From Campylobacter sp. RM5004 (GTDB lineage Bacteria; Campylobacterota; Campylobacteria; Campylobacterales; Campylobacteraceae), in assembly GCF_022369455.1 (NCBI RefSeq), contig NZ_CP059599.1:1144409-1208408 (forward strand): a stretch of DNA of 64,000 nucleotides. Reading direction: 5' to 3'. Within the stretch, counting starts at the first letter, position 1. Each line of letters begins with the position of its first letter. Made by a program: the position numbers and the translations under genes. Below, one piece after another: positions 54,493 through 63,943 of the stretch. The notes under the pieces are model-generated. The model worked only from the letters and a program-made list of their open reading frames with translations, had not been told where the DNA came from and ran no database searches.

Positions 54493-55829
54493 CAAAATCC
54501 TGCATAAATAAAATTTGGAATCCCACTTGGCATATACATAAACACAACTAATAAAACTAAATTAATAAAAATAATTTTTATAAAAATATTCAAACGCCTT
54601 AAAAAATTAGTAAATATAGCTAAATGGTTTTTAGAATAAAAATTAACTATAAATAAAACAAATATAGTTAAAAATACTAATAATTCTTTATTATTTATAC
54701 TATTAAAGACTAAAAAGCTTAAAAAATATTCCTTAACTTGCGAAAAATCAGCAAAATAAAAAAAGCTCCACACAATGCTAATATAAGTAAAAGTAATAAA
54801 TGAAGCTAAAAATTTATTAAATTTATAAGAAAATAAAGAAATAAAAATAAGCCCTAAAGCATGAGCTAAACCCCATAAAGCAAAATTATAAGTATTTCCG
54901 TGCCAAATACCAGAAATTACAAAAGCGATTATTATATTTAAGCTTGTTCTATTTACTCTATTTCCACCTAATGGAATATAAATATAATCACGAATAAAAT
55001 TTGATAAGCTAATATGCCATCTTTTCCAAAAATCTTGGATATTTCTAGCTTTAAAAGGATTATTAAAATTCCTTGGTAATTTAAATCCTATCATAAAAGC
55101 AAATGCACTAACTAAATTAACATAAGCGCTAAAATCCAAATATAATTTAAGCGAATATAAATAAAAGCAGTTTAATAAACCTAAAAAGCTAAGAGTATTT
55201 AACTCATCTAAAAAAGCATAAAAATATTTATCTACAAAAGGAAGTATCAAAAATACTTTGCTAAGTGCAAGCAATAAATTAGCTATTATTAAATCCTTAT
55301 GTTTAAAGCGTTTTAATCTTAAAAACTGCTTTTTAAAATTAGCAAATCTAAAAATAGGACCACTCACAAAAGTAGCAAAGAAACTAAGATAAGTAAATAA
55401 AAACGCAAAGCTAACAGGCTCTCTTTTTTCTTTATAAACCCACACTATATAAGTAATTGCATTAAATGTATAAAAACTAAGCCCTAAAGGAAAGATTAAA
55501 TCAGCAATTTGAATATTTAAAAGACTTAATACATAATCAAAACTATCTTTTATACTAGAATAATATTTAAAAACACAAAGGTTTAAAACAATTAAAGCTA
55601 ATGCTAAAAAAGTAATGTTTTTGGTATTTCTAACATAAACACTTAAAGCTAAAAAATGTATAAATATACTAAAAACAAAAACAACCAACAAGCAATAAGG
55701 ATTAAATAAATAAAGCACTAAGGCATTAAATCCTAGTAATAATAAATTTTGTTTTTTTATATCAAGTTTATTAAATAATATAAAAAATATAAAAATTAAT
55801 ATCAAAAACTCTATTGAAAAAAAGCTCAA
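54492..55829 (-). CDS. patA: MBOAT acyltransferase, PatA (peptidoglycan O-acetylation)
   Basis: This 445-residue membrane-bound O-acyltransferase has ~11 helices. FPLGLSFYTFNAITYIVWVY, FVSGPIFRF, the KRWHISLSNFIRDYIYIPLGGNR core and ISGIWHGNTYNF (catalytic His) are DltB/AlgI/PatA motifs. It should move acetyl groups across the inner membrane. The start is TTG with AAGGA upstream. It sits between murG and two SGNH genes, as in the C. jejuni O-acetylation cluster. This modification blocks lysozyme and lytic transglycosylases. Confidence 0.88.
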   Translation of the reverse strand: MSFFSIEFLILIFIFFILFNKLDIKKQNLLLLGFNALVLYLFNPYCLLVVFVFSIFIHFLALSVYVRNTKNITFLALALIVLNLCVFKYYSSIKDSFDYVLSLLNIQIADLIFPLGLSFYTFNAITYIVWVYKEKREPVSFAFLFTYLSFFATFVSGPIFRFANFKKQFLRLKRFKHKDLIIANLLLALSKVFLILPFVDKYFYAFLDELNTLSFLGLLNCFYLYSLKLYLDFSAYVNLVSAFAFMIGFKLPRNFNNPFKARNIQDFWKRWHISLSNFIRDYIYIPLGGNRVNRTSLNIIIAFVISGIWHGNTYNFALWGLAHALGLIFISLFSYKFNKFLASFITFTYISIVWSFFYFADFSQVKEYFLSFLVFNSINNKELLVFLTIFVLFIVNFYSKNHLAIFTNFLRRLNIFIKIIFINLVLLVVFMYMPSGIPNFIYAGF

Positions 55830-55830
55830 A

Positions 55831-56811
55831 TCAATATTCCTTTAAAATATCTGCTAAAAATTTTGCTCCATTTATGTTTTTGAAATTATATAAATTATCA
55901 GCGTATTTTAAACCTTCATTTAAGATTAGATCTAATGCTAATTCCGAATTCAAATTCTTTTCTTCACACATAAAAGCTAGCTCTTGATTTACCAAATACA
56001 AAGCATTAAAATATTGATGATTTTTATAAGCATATTTGTATGGCACAAAAAGAGTTGGAATAGCTGCATTTATAAGCTCAAAACTAGCACTTGCCCCAGC
56101 CCTACTAATAGCAAAATCAGCTTCTTGCATATATTTTTCAATTTCACTTGAAAAGCCTATTAAGGTTGGCTTTATTTCAAATTTTTCGTATTCTTTTTCA
56201 TATTTTTCTAATTCTTTAGCACCACATTGATGAATTAATTTAATGTTATTTTCTAATAATTTAGGATATAGGCTAAGTGCAAATTCATTTAAAAATCTAG
56301 CACCTTGAGAGCCACCTATAATTAAGATTGCTTTTATTTCATTTCTTTTTCTTTTAATATTAAAGAATTTCTCTTGCACAGGATAAGGGCAAAGCTCTTT
56401 TTCATAAGCTGAAAAAAACCTTGTAGCAAAAGGCTTTGTAAGGCGATTTGCTAGACCCATTTTTGAGTTTTGCTCATGAATTATTAATTTACGAAATGAA
56501 ATAATAGCAGCAAGACTAGCAGGAACACTAGAATACCCACCGACGCTTAAAACACAAGTTATTTTATGCTTTTTAAATATTTTTAAACACTCGTAAACTA
56601 AAGCAATTAAAGAAAAAATCACCTTAATTTTGCCTAATATTCCTTGATTTACAAAACCACTACTTTTTAAAAAATAACAATTTTCTCCACTAAACCATAA
56701 AGTATCTTGTCCTTTAGTGCTACCTATATAAATAAACTCATCTAATTCTTTTGAAACTGCCTTAGCTACTGCTAAATGACCGCCCGTTCCACCACCAGTG
56801 ATTGCTATCAT
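55831..56811 (-). CDS. murG: UDP-GlcNAc:undecaprenyl-PP-MurNAc-pentapeptide GlcNAc transferase
   Basis: MurG makes lipid II at the inner membrane. Visible are MIAITGGGTGGHLAVAKAV, SVGGYSSVPASLA, HEQNSKMGLANR, ILIIGGSQGARFLNE, and the C-terminal SRAGASASFELINAAIPTLFVPYKYA. At 326 residues it is slightly short. It shares one base with the ftsW stop. An in-gene repeat copy encodes NLNSELA near the C-terminal part, in a different frame from patB/lpxD. Confidence 0.97.
   Translation of the reverse strand: MIAITGGGTGGHLAVAKAVSKELDEFIYIGSTKGQDTLWFSGENCYFLKSSGFVNQGILGKIKVIFSLIALVYECLKIFKKHKITCVLSVGGYSSVPASLAAIISFRKLIIHEQNSKMGLANRLTKPFATRFFSAYEKELCPYPVQEKFFNIKRKRNEIKAILIIGGSQGARFLNEFALSLYPKLLENNIKLIHQCGAKELEKYEKEYEKFEIKPTLIGFSSEIEKYMQEADFAISRAGASASFELINAAIPTLFVPYKYAYKNHQYFNALYLVNQELAFMCEEKNLNSELALDLILNEGLKYADNLYNFKNINGAKFLADILKEY
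55939..55961 (-). repeat. dispersed repeat inside murG
   Basis: AATTCCGAATTCAAATTC with flanks is identical over 23 bases to the intergenic copy at 34344-34366. It is read as KNLNSEL, so the frame differs from the other in-gene copies. Confidence 0.7.
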
Positions 56812-57986
56812 TACATACTTCCTACATAATTTTCTTGAGAATGTTTAAAAATGCTTAATAAAATTCCTGTCGCAATGGAGTTAGCTAACATTGAGCTTCC
56901 ACCATAGCTAAGAAATGGCACTGCAATTCCTTTTAAAGGAATTAATGAAATAATTCCACCTACATTCATTAAGAATGTAAAAAACATACAAGAGCCATAT
57001 CCTATGCAAAACAAATAATCTCTTTTAGTTTTCATATAAGTTGATAGTTTTAAAATAGAAGCTACTAAAAAACTAAACAATAAAATAACTACAAAAAATC
57101 CAAAAAAGCCTATTTCTTCTGCAATACCTGAGAGAATAAAATCCGTATGAACTTCACTTAAAAACCCTAATTTAAACACGCCTAGCCCAAAACCTTGCCC
57201 TAAAATATCTCCGTGAGTAATTGCGTTTAAGCTATGCGAGATTTGATAAGGCTCACTTGCGTGTGCTATTCTTAAGCTTTCTTGAATGCCTTCAGGAAAC
57301 ATAGGCAAAATAAAATCTTGAATACTTCCCCACCACTCAAGCCCTCTTTCAAGTCTTCTAGGATGCAGTGCTATTAAAGATACCCCACAAGCAATAGCAG
57401 CTATGAATAAATAAAAAATATGCTTAAAGCTAATTCCAGCAGCTAAAGCCATAACAAACATACTAGCAGCAACCACAACACACTGACCTAAATCATTTTG
57501 AGTAACATAAACATAACCAAAAATCAAACAATAAGCACAAAGAGTTGGCAATAATAAAAATAAATCTTGTTTAAAAGTTCTTTTAATTGCATCAATTTTT
57601 CTTGAATATGTAAGAGCTAATATAGAAAAAGCTGAGATTTTTAGAAATTCTAATGGAGCAATAGAAAAACCAAGAAACCTAATCCATCTTCTAGCCCCCT
57701 TAGTCTCAACAACCAAAGAAGCTGGTAAATAAGGCATAATCATACAAGCGATTAAACTAATTATAAAAATTGCATATAAGATTTTATAACAATATTCTTC
57801 TTTTATGAGTTGAAAAACTACAATAATCAAAACGCCTATTACTGCAAATAATGTTTGAGAAAACAAAAATCCATAAGGAGATTTTTGTCCTACATAAGTA
57901 AAAAATCCCATTGAAAATACAAAAACAATACTAATCATCATAAGAATTAGCACAATTTCAAAAATTCTCAAATGGGTTTTAATCAA
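56811..57986 (-). CDS. ftsW: FtsW/RodA/SpoVE glycosyltransferase, probably FtsW
   Basis: This 391-residue SEDS protein has ~10 membrane helices. Conserved features are GARRWIRFLGFSIAPLEFLK, the QNDLGQCVV loop, QISHSLNAITHGDILGQGFG, and LPFLSYGGSSMLANSIATGIL. Direct coupling to murG favours FtsW (septal) over RodA. The start is TTG with AAAGG eight bases upstream. A 73-aa protein gene precedes it. Confidence 0.9.
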   Translation of the reverse strand: MIKTHLRIFEIVLILMMISIVFVFSMGFFTYVGQKSPYGFLFSQTLFAVIGVLIIVVFQLIKEEYCYKILYAIFIISLIACMIMPYLPASLVVETKGARRWIRFLGFSIAPLEFLKISAFSILALTYSRKIDAIKRTFKQDLFLLLPTLCAYCLIFGYVYVTQNDLGQCVVVAASMFVMALAAGISFKHIFYLFIAAIACGVSLIALHPRRLERGLEWWGSIQDFILPMFPEGIQESLRIAHASEPYQISHSLNAITHGDILGQGFGLGVFKLGFLSEVHTDFILSGIAEEIGFFGFFVVILLFSFLVASILKLSTYMKTKRDYLFCIGYGSCMFFTFLMNVGGIISLIPLKGIAVPFLSYGGSSMLANSIATGILLSIFKHSQENYVGSM

Positions 57987-57988
57987 TT

Positions 57989-58210
57989 TTATTGCCTTTT
58001 ATCGCTAATTGATTGTAAAGCTATTATTAATTCGTCTAAATTTTCATAAGGCACATGGATTTTCCACTCTGGCTCGTTTTCTTTTAGGCATATTGCTATG
58101 CTTAATACTTCGCTACTGCCTTCTCCATAAGGATTTTTAATATTTGCTAATGAGATTTTACCACTTTGAGTGCCTTTAAGTAAAATTGAGCTAATTAACT
58201 CAGCCTTCAT
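57989..58210 (-). CDS. 73-aa conserved-looking small protein
   Basis: It overlaps the lpxD end by 11 bp, with AAAAGGA as ribosome site, and stops two bases before ftsW. The sequence is a soluble alpha/beta mix (ISLANIKNPYGEGSSEVLSIAI, WKIHVPYENLDELIIALQSI). No family is recognised. Position suggests a housekeeping or envelope link only by association. Confidence 0.7.
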   Translation of the reverse strand: MKAELISSILLKGTQSGKISLANIKNPYGEGSSEVLSIAICLKENEPEWKIHVPYENLDELIIALQSISDKRQ

Positions 58211-59141
58211 TATTCATCCTTTTTAATTTTGCTTGCATTTTTAACCATTCTCTTTGCTCCATTATAGGAAAACCACCATAAACCTTGCCACCTGCTAAGT
58301 CTTTGCTAACTCCACCCCTAGCAGCAATAATTGCACGATCACCTATTTTTAAATGACCGCTTGTAGCACTCTGACCTCCCATTACAACAGCATTTCCAAG
58401 CTCACTTGAACCTGCTAATCCTGTTTGAGAAACCACTAAGCAACCTTGACCTAAAATGCAATTATGCCCTATTTGAACTAAATTATCAATTTTAGTTCCT
58501 GCTTTAATAAGAGTTTTTGAAAATACAGCCCTATCAATACAAACGCAAGAGCCAATTTCAACAAAATCTTGCAATTCTACATAACCATTATGATAAATCT
58601 TAAAATGTCCCTTAGCATTACTTGCATATCCAAAACCATCGCTTCCAATAACACTTCCTGCGTGAATTATGCAATGATTTCCTATGATAGAATCGTTATA
58701 AATTGTAACATTTGGATATATTATTACATTATCTTTAATGCAAACTCCATCACCAATATATGCACCTGCCATAATAGTACAATTATTTCCTATACTAGTG
58801 TCTTTTCCTATATAAACATTTGGCATAATAGTTGTATTTTCGCCTATAACAGCATCTTTACCTGCTCTTATTAAATCTTTTGCAAAGACCTTGCTAAGAA
58901 GTGCAAAAGCATATTTAGCATCATCACAAATTATCGCAATCACATCACTAGGCAAAAATTTAGCTAGTTTTTCATCAATTAAAACCGCTGCTGCTTTTGT
59001 AGTTCTTAAAGCGTCATTATCTTTTACACAAAAACTAAGCTCATTTTCTTTAGCATCTTCTAAGGAATTAAGAGCCTTAATTCCTATTTCAAATTCTGTT
59101 TTTATTCCTATAATTTCACATAATTCTTTTAAATTCTTCAT
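58200..59141 (-). CDS. lpxD: UDP-3-O-acyl-glucosamine N-acyltransferase
   Basis: LpxD adds the second acyl chain in lipid A synthesis. An N-terminal uridine-binding domain (~1-95) is followed by left-handed hexapeptide repeats (IGENTTIMPNVYIGKDTSIG and on) and HAGSVIGSDGFGYA with catalytic His. The C-terminus has a helical tail. At 313 residues it is normal. It follows ilvH by one base, the order recalled from C. jejuni (Cj0574-0576). Residues 15-21 (TEFEIGI) are encoded by an exact copy of the dispersed repeat. Confidence 0.96.
   Translation of the reverse strand: MKNLKELCEIIGIKTEFEIGIKALNSLEDAKENELSFCVKDNDALRTTKAAAVLIDEKLAKFLPSDVIAIICDDAKYAFALLSKVFAKDLIRAGKDAVIGENTTIMPNVYIGKDTSIGNNCTIMAGAYIGDGVCIKDNVIIYPNVTIYNDSIIGNHCIIHAGSVIGSDGFGYASNAKGHFKIYHNGYVELQDFVEIGSCVCIDRAVFSKTLIKAGTKIDNLVQIGHNCILGQGCLVVSQTGLAGSSELGNAVVMGGQSATSGHLKIGDRAIIAARGGVSKDLAGGKVYGGFPIMEQREWLKMQAKLKRMNNEG
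59079..59096 (-). repeat. dispersed repeat inside lpxD
   Basis: AATTCCTATTTCAAATTC is identical to the intergenic copies at 3544, 23328, 46123 and 46670. It is read as EFEIGI near the N-terminus of LpxD. Confidence 0.65.
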
Positions 59142-59142
59142 C

Positions 59143-59604
59143 TTAACTTTCCATTAAAACAACGCCACTTCTAGCACAATCTTTAGGATTATATTTTTTG
59201 ATAGTTTTTAAGAAATTATCAATCCTATCTCCTGTATCATTTACGCAAAGCGTTATGTATTCATCATTTGAATGTGCTATTGTGCCATTATAGCCTTTTA
59301 ATAAACTATCAAGTCCAGCTAAATTTTGATCTATACTAATTTTAACCAAAGCACATTCACGCTCAACAAATTCGCAATTTTCAAACACTTTATAAGTGCT
59401 AATTAATTTATGAAGTTGTTTAGTGATTTGCTCAAATACTGCTTCATCTCCACTAGTAATTATACTAATTCTAGAAAACTCAGTCCCAGCAATTGGTGCA
59501 ACGGTTAAGCTATCTATATTATAACCCCTACCTGAAAACAGCCCTACAACTCTACTTAAAACTCCGTGTTGGTTTTCTACTATTACACTTAAAGCTCTTT
59601 TCAT
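59143..59604 (-). CDS. ilvH: acetolactate synthase small (regulatory) subunit
   Basis: This 153-residue protein has an N-terminal ACT domain: LSVIVENQHGVLSRVVGLFSGRGYNIDSLTV is the valine-binding signature. The C-terminal domain activates the catalytic subunit. It overlaps ilvI by 4 bp. Valine feedback inhibition would be expected. Confidence 0.96.
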   Translation of the reverse strand: MKRALSVIVENQHGVLSRVVGLFSGRGYNIDSLTVAPIAGTEFSRISIITSGDEAVFEQITKQLHKLISTYKVFENCEFVERECALVKISIDQNLAGLDSLLKGYNGTIAHSNDEYITLCVNDTGDRIDNFLKTIKKYNPKDCARSGVVLMES

Positions 59605-61304
59605 TTGCTATCCTTTGCTATTAATTTTTGTGGTAATATCATATTATAAATCGCAGCACCTGCTGGAACCATTGGCAATACATCTTCAAATCTTGAAATT
59701 ATAACATCAATTACACAAGGTCTAGGGCTTTTTAAACATTCATTGTAAGCCTTTATAAACTCATCTTTAGTTTTTACTCTAAAACTATCACAACCAAAAC
59801 TTTTTGCTAGCATTTCATAATCAGGTTGAACATCTTCAAGATTTGTTTCTGAATACCTTTCATTATAAAATCTAGTTTGCCACTGGCGAACCATTCCTAA
59901 ATAAGCGTTATTTAAAATAATATTAATTACTTTTTTACGCTCTGCTGTAAGCGTCATTAGCTCTTGAACATTCATCAAAAACGAGCCATCACCTGCGAAA
60001 TTAAGCACAACTTCATTATTTTTTGCAAAAGCAACACCTAAAGCAGCAGGAATTGAATAACCCATAGTTCCTAATCCACCACTTGTACTTAATCTTCTTG
60101 GTTCATTAAATTTAAAAAACTGAGCAACCCACATTTGATGTTGTCCTACATCTGTGATTACATTTGCATTTGGGCTAATTTTTGCACATTCATTTATAAC
60201 CCATTGTGGTTTTAATACTTCATCGCTATCTTCATAACTAAATGATGGATATAAAGCTTCGTGTCTATCTAAAATACCATGCCAATTTCCTAAATCAAAT
60301 TCCATATCTTTAATCTCAGCTAAAAGCTCACTTAAAACATTAGCAACATCTCCAACGATAGGAAAATCAGCTTTAATTATCTTAGAAATTGAAGTTGGGT
60401 CAATATCAATATGAGCTATTTTTGCTAATTTTGCAAACTCACTAGTCTTGCCTGTAATTCTATCATCAAATCTAGCACCTAATGAAATTAGCAAATCACA
60501 TTCACTCATAGCCATATTAGCTCTATAACTTCCATGCATTCCTGCCATTCTAAGGTTGTATGGATTATCGTGTTCTAATACACCTAAGCCCATTAGAGTG
60601 CAAACTGCAGGTATTTTAGTCTTTTTAACAAACTCACGAATAACTTCACTAGCATTTGAACTAATACAGCCACCACCTATGTATAAAAGTGGCTTTTTAG
60701 CTTCACTTAGTGCAAGTGCTAGGCGTTTTATTTGTCTTGGATTACCTTTATAAGTTGGCTTATAGGTTTTCATATTTACTTCGCTTGGATAAGAAAACTC
60801 GCCTTTAATTGCTGTAATATCCTTTGGAATATCTACATGAACAGGGCCTGGGCGACCACTTCTTGCTATATAAAATGCTTCTTTTAAAACTCTTGGTAAT
60901 TCTTCAATAGTTTTTACTAAATAAGAATGCTTTACACAAGGCCTACTCATTCCAACTGCATCAATTTCTTGGAAAGCATCTGTTCCTATTAGCGAATTTG
61001 CAACTTGAGCTGAGATTAAAACCATAGGAATACTATCAGCATAAGCTGTTGCGATACCTGTTAGGGTATTTGTAAATCCTGGACCACTTGTAACTATCGC
61101 AACACCAACCTTACCACTAGCTCTTGCATAGCCATCAGCAGCATGTGCAGCAGCTTGTTCGTGGCGAACTAATACATGCTTAAAATCATCTTGCTTATAA
61201 AGCTCATCATAAATATTAAGCGCAGCTCCACCAGGATAACCAAATACTACTTCAACACCTTCAAGCCTTAAAGCTTCACAAATCATCTTTGCACCTGTAA
61301 TCAT
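59601..61304 (-). CDS. ilvI: acetolactate synthase large (catalytic) subunit
   Basis: This thiamine-diphosphate enzyme makes acetolactate or acetohydroxybutyrate for valine, leucine and isoleucine. It has RHEQAAAHAADGYARASG (catalytic Glu), the FAD-binding LGARFDDR, and GDGSFLMNVQELMTL ... NN for TPP/Mg. At 567 residues it is standard. GGAGG precedes the ATG. It heads a ten-gene run down to the purine permease. Residues EFDLGN (around 60288-60306) resemble the repeat-encoded peptides but may be chance. Confidence 0.96.
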   Translation of the reverse strand: MITGAKMICEALRLEGVEVVFGYPGGAALNIYDELYKQDDFKHVLVRHEQAAAHAADGYARASGKVGVAIVTSGPGFTNTLTGIATAYADSIPMVLISAQVANSLIGTDAFQEIDAVGMSRPCVKHSYLVKTIEELPRVLKEAFYIARSGRPGPVHVDIPKDITAIKGEFSYPSEVNMKTYKPTYKGNPRQIKRLALALSEAKKPLLYIGGGCISSNASEVIREFVKKTKIPAVCTLMGLGVLEHDNPYNLRMAGMHGSYRANMAMSECDLLISLGARFDDRITGKTSEFAKLAKIAHIDIDPTSISKIIKADFPIVGDVANVLSELLAEIKDMEFDLGNWHGILDRHEALYPSFSYEDSDEVLKPQWVINECAKISPNANVITDVGQHQMWVAQFFKFNEPRRLSTSGGLGTMGYSIPAALGVAFAKNNEVVLNFAGDGSFLMNVQELMTLTAERKKVINIILNNAYLGMVRQWQTRFYNERYSETNLEDVQPDYEMLAKSFGCDSFRVKTKDEFIKAYNECLKSPRPCVIDVIISRFEDVLPMVPAGAAIYNMILPQKLIAKDSK

Positions 61305-61465
61305 ACGACCTCCATTAAGTTTTTTCCTAGGATTTAATCAAATTTTGCTTATTTAATAATTAATACGAATTAAAAAGAACAAAAAATATAAAAAAATAAA
61401 ATTTAATTAATAAAAAATTTATATAAAAAAATTATTATTAACAAAAATTTTTTGAAAGGTTACAA

Positions 61466-63145
61466 ATGAAGATTTCATTTAAAATAAGTTTATTAGTCTT
61501 TTGCTCTTTGTTTTTATTAGCACTATCCTTAAGCATAAACTCAAGCAAAATGTTTAACAAATTAGAAACTAAAATGCTAAGCGAAATAGAAAACGAAAGC
61601 ATTTATCTTAGAAAAGAACAAGTAAAAACTCTAGTAGAAAGCATTAGTCAATATGCAGGAAATACTTACGATGATTTAGAAAGACAAAATAAGTTAGATA
61701 GGTTTACAGAATTATTGCAAAATCAATTAGATAGAGTAAGATATGATAATAATTCTAAAGGTTTTTTAGTTTTTCAAGATGATGGAATGGTAATTTATCA
61801 CGTTTTAAGCGACTGGATAGGTGAAAACAAAATAAACTCAGTAGATGCAAATAATAAAGCTTTCATAAGAGATATTATAAACGCAGGTAAAAGCGGTGGG
61901 GGCTTTAGTGAATATGAGTTTAGATACCAAAATGGAAGCACTAAAAAATTTTTAGCATATTCTTTACAAGATAAAAAGAGTGGTTATATTTTTAGCACAG
62001 CTGTTGATTTAGATAATGTTTATAGCTTTTTAGATAAAAATGCTAAAGAATTAAGCGATGCTCAATTTGATGATTTTATAAAGTTTATGTTTATTAGTTT
62101 AATTAGCTTTATTGTTTTAATGATAATTGCTTATATTTTTACAAATACATTTATATCAAAACCTTTAAAAGTATTAGAGAATAAAGCAGTTGAATTAAGT
62201 AGTGGAGATGGCGATTTAACAAATAAACTAGTTGTAAAAGGAAATGATGAAATAGCTCACGCTTCAAAAGCTATTAATGAATTTTTAGAAAAAATTAGAG
62301 TTTTAATAGCACAAGCTAAAACAATTTCTACCGAAAATGCTTCAATTGCTAGTGAATTAGGAAATACAAGCTTACAAACAGGTAAAAGAGCTGAAGAAGG
62401 AAGCTTAATAGTAAGCGAAATAGCAAATAAAGGTCAAAATACTAAAAACGCTTTAAATATTGGCGTTCAAAAAGCTAAAGATGCTACTACTTCACTAGAT
62501 AATGCTTTATTAATGATAGAAAACTCAAACAAAGAAATAGATACTCTAAGTAGTAAAATAATAAATAGTGCAAGCATTGAAAGCGAACTTGCTATGAAGA
62601 TAGAAAGACTTAGTGTAGATGCTGATAATGTAAAATCAGTGCTTGAAATAATCAATGAAATAGCAGACCAAACAAATCTATTAGCACTAAATGCTGCTAT
62701 TGAAGCAGCTCGTGCGGGAGAATCAGGTCGTGGATTTGCAGTAGTTGCTGATGAGGTAAGAAAACTAGCTGAGCGAACTCAAAGAAGCTTAAGCGAAGTA
62801 AATGCTACTATAAATGTTATCGTTCAAGGTATTAAAGATACAAGCGAACAAATGAATATAAACTCAAATCAAATGCAAGATTTAAGCAATATCGCAAATG
62901 TTACAAAAGAACACATGCATACAATGAAAGAAAGTGTAACAAATGCAATAAATCAAAGCGAACAAACGGTTCATGATTATATAAATACAAGCGAAGATAT
63001 GGAAAAAATCTTAAATAATTTAAACAATATGAATATAATTACGAATGAAAACGCAAGAAGCGTTGAAGAAATCGCAGGGGCTGCAAGTCATTTAAGCGAG
63101 ATGACTGAAGAGCTTAATAAGAAATTACAAGAGTTTAGAACATGA
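61466..63145 (+). CDS. methyl-accepting chemotaxis protein with sCache-like sensor
   Basis: This 559-residue receptor has membrane helix 1 (7-25), a periplasmic sensor of ~180 residues with [15 protein letters not shown] and [20 protein letters not shown], which resembles the single-Cache domain, membrane helix 2 (~205-228), HAMP, and the signalling hairpin tip [20 protein letters not shown] near 401-420. The ligand is likely a small metabolite. AAAGG is the ribosome site. Its stop overlaps the Sel1-repeat gene (ATGA). Confidence 0.93.
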   Translation: MKISFKISLLVFCSLFLLALSLSINSSKMFNKLETKMLSEIENESIYLRKEQVKTLVESISQYAGNTYDDLERQNKLDRFTELLQNQLDRVRYDNNSKGFLVFQDDGMVIYHVLSDWIGENKINSVDANNKAFIRDIINAGKSGGGFSEYEFRYQNGSTKKFLAYSLQDKKSGYIFSTAVDLDNVYSFLDKNAKELSDAQFDDFIKFMFISLISFIVLMIIAYIFTNTFISKPLKVLENKAVELSSGDGDLTNKLVVKGNDEIAHASKAINEFLEKIRVLIAQAKTISTENASIASELGNTSLQTGKRAEEGSLIVSEIANKGQNTKNALNIGVQKAKDATTSLDNALLMIENSNKEIDTLSSKIINSASIESELAMKIERLSVDADNVKSVLEIINEIADQTNLLALNAAIEAARAGESGRGFAVVADEVRKLAERTQRSLSEVNATINVIVQGIKDTSEQMNINSNQMQDLSNIANVTKEHMHTMKESVTNAINQSEQTVHDYINTSEDMEKILNNLNNMNIITNENARSVEEIAGAASHLSEMTEELNKKLQEFRT

Positions 63146-63918
63146 AGAAATTATTATTAGTAATGAGTTTTGGTTTAATTTTAGGTGCTGATTATTTAAG
63201 CGATTGTGAAGAAAGCAAAATCGCTGCAGCTTGTTATAATCAAGGCGTGGCTTTATTTAATCAAAATGATTTAGATTCAGCGACTAAGTATTTTATAAAG
63301 GCTTGCGATGGTGATATTAGCAATGCTTGTTATAACTTAGGTGTTATTTATAGCAAAAATAACGATAAGCTAAATGCTAATAAGTATTACAATAAAGCTT
63401 GTGAAAACGGCAATTATGAAGCTTGTTTTTATGCTGGGATTTACGCTAGTGATTTTAATCAAGCAAAAGAGCCTTTAACCAAAGCTTGTGAAAATAATTA
63501 TAAAGACGCTTGTTATAATCTAGGTGTGTTTTATAAAAATAACCAAGATTTAGATAATGCAAAAATATTTTGGAAAAAAGCTTGCGATGAAAACATCATG
63601 CAAGCTTGCTATGGTTTAGGAAGTTTGTATGCTAATGAAAAGAATAATAATCTAGCTATCAAATATCTTTCAATTGCTTGCTCGGCAAAGGATTATAATG
63701 CTTGTTATAATCTAGGAAATGTATATTATGAGCTAAAAGATTATGATAAAGTTGCTATTCTTTGGGGACAAGCTTGTGATAATAAAGACGCTTATGCGTG
63801 CAATAATTTAGGCGTTTTATTTCACGAAAAAGACAAAAATATGGCTAAGTTATATTACAAAAAAGCTTGTGATTTAGGCAATAACATAGCTTGTGAAAAC
63901 TACAATATCTTAAAATAA
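63142..63918 (+). CDS. secreted Sel1-like repeat, Cys-rich (Hcp-type) protein
   Basis: A signal peptide ([19 protein letters not shown]) is followed by about seven ~36-residue Sel1-like repeats, each with paired Cys (ACYNLGVIY ... KACENG). The pairs fit the disulfide-linked helices of Helicobacter cysteine-rich proteins (Hcp). It has 258 residues. It overlaps the chemoreceptor gene by 4 bp, an unusual partner that may be functional or only transcriptional. Roles of Hcp proteins in related bacteria are not settled. Confidence 0.88.
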   Translation: MKKLLLVMSFGLILGADYLSDCEESKIAAACYNQGVALFNQNDLDSATKYFIKACDGDISNACYNLGVIYSKNNDKLNANKYYNKACENGNYEACFYAGIYASDFNQAKEPLTKACENNYKDACYNLGVFYKNNQDLDNAKIFWKKACDENIMQACYGLGSLYANEKNNNLAIKYLSIACSAKDYNACYNLGNVYYELKDYDKVAILWGQACDNKDAYACNNLGVLFHEKDKNMAKLYYKKACDLGNNIACENYNILK

Positions 63919-63943
63919 GCTAAGAAATATTATTCTTAGCTTA
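63916..63943 (+). terminator. hairpin overlapping the Sel1-repeat gene stop
   Basis: TAAGCTAAGAA pairs perfectly with TTCTTAGCTTA over a 6-nt loop; the left arm begins with the stop codon itself. No U-run follows. The last 57 bases of the window are AT-rich; an ATG near 63990 could begin another gene but has no visible ribosome site. Confidence 0.6.

Noticed and set aside
60288-60306. Possible further repeat copy in ilvI (EFDLGN)
   Set aside because: It needs indels against the consensus, and the same residues also occur in the second autotransporter; AT-rich codon bias explains it.
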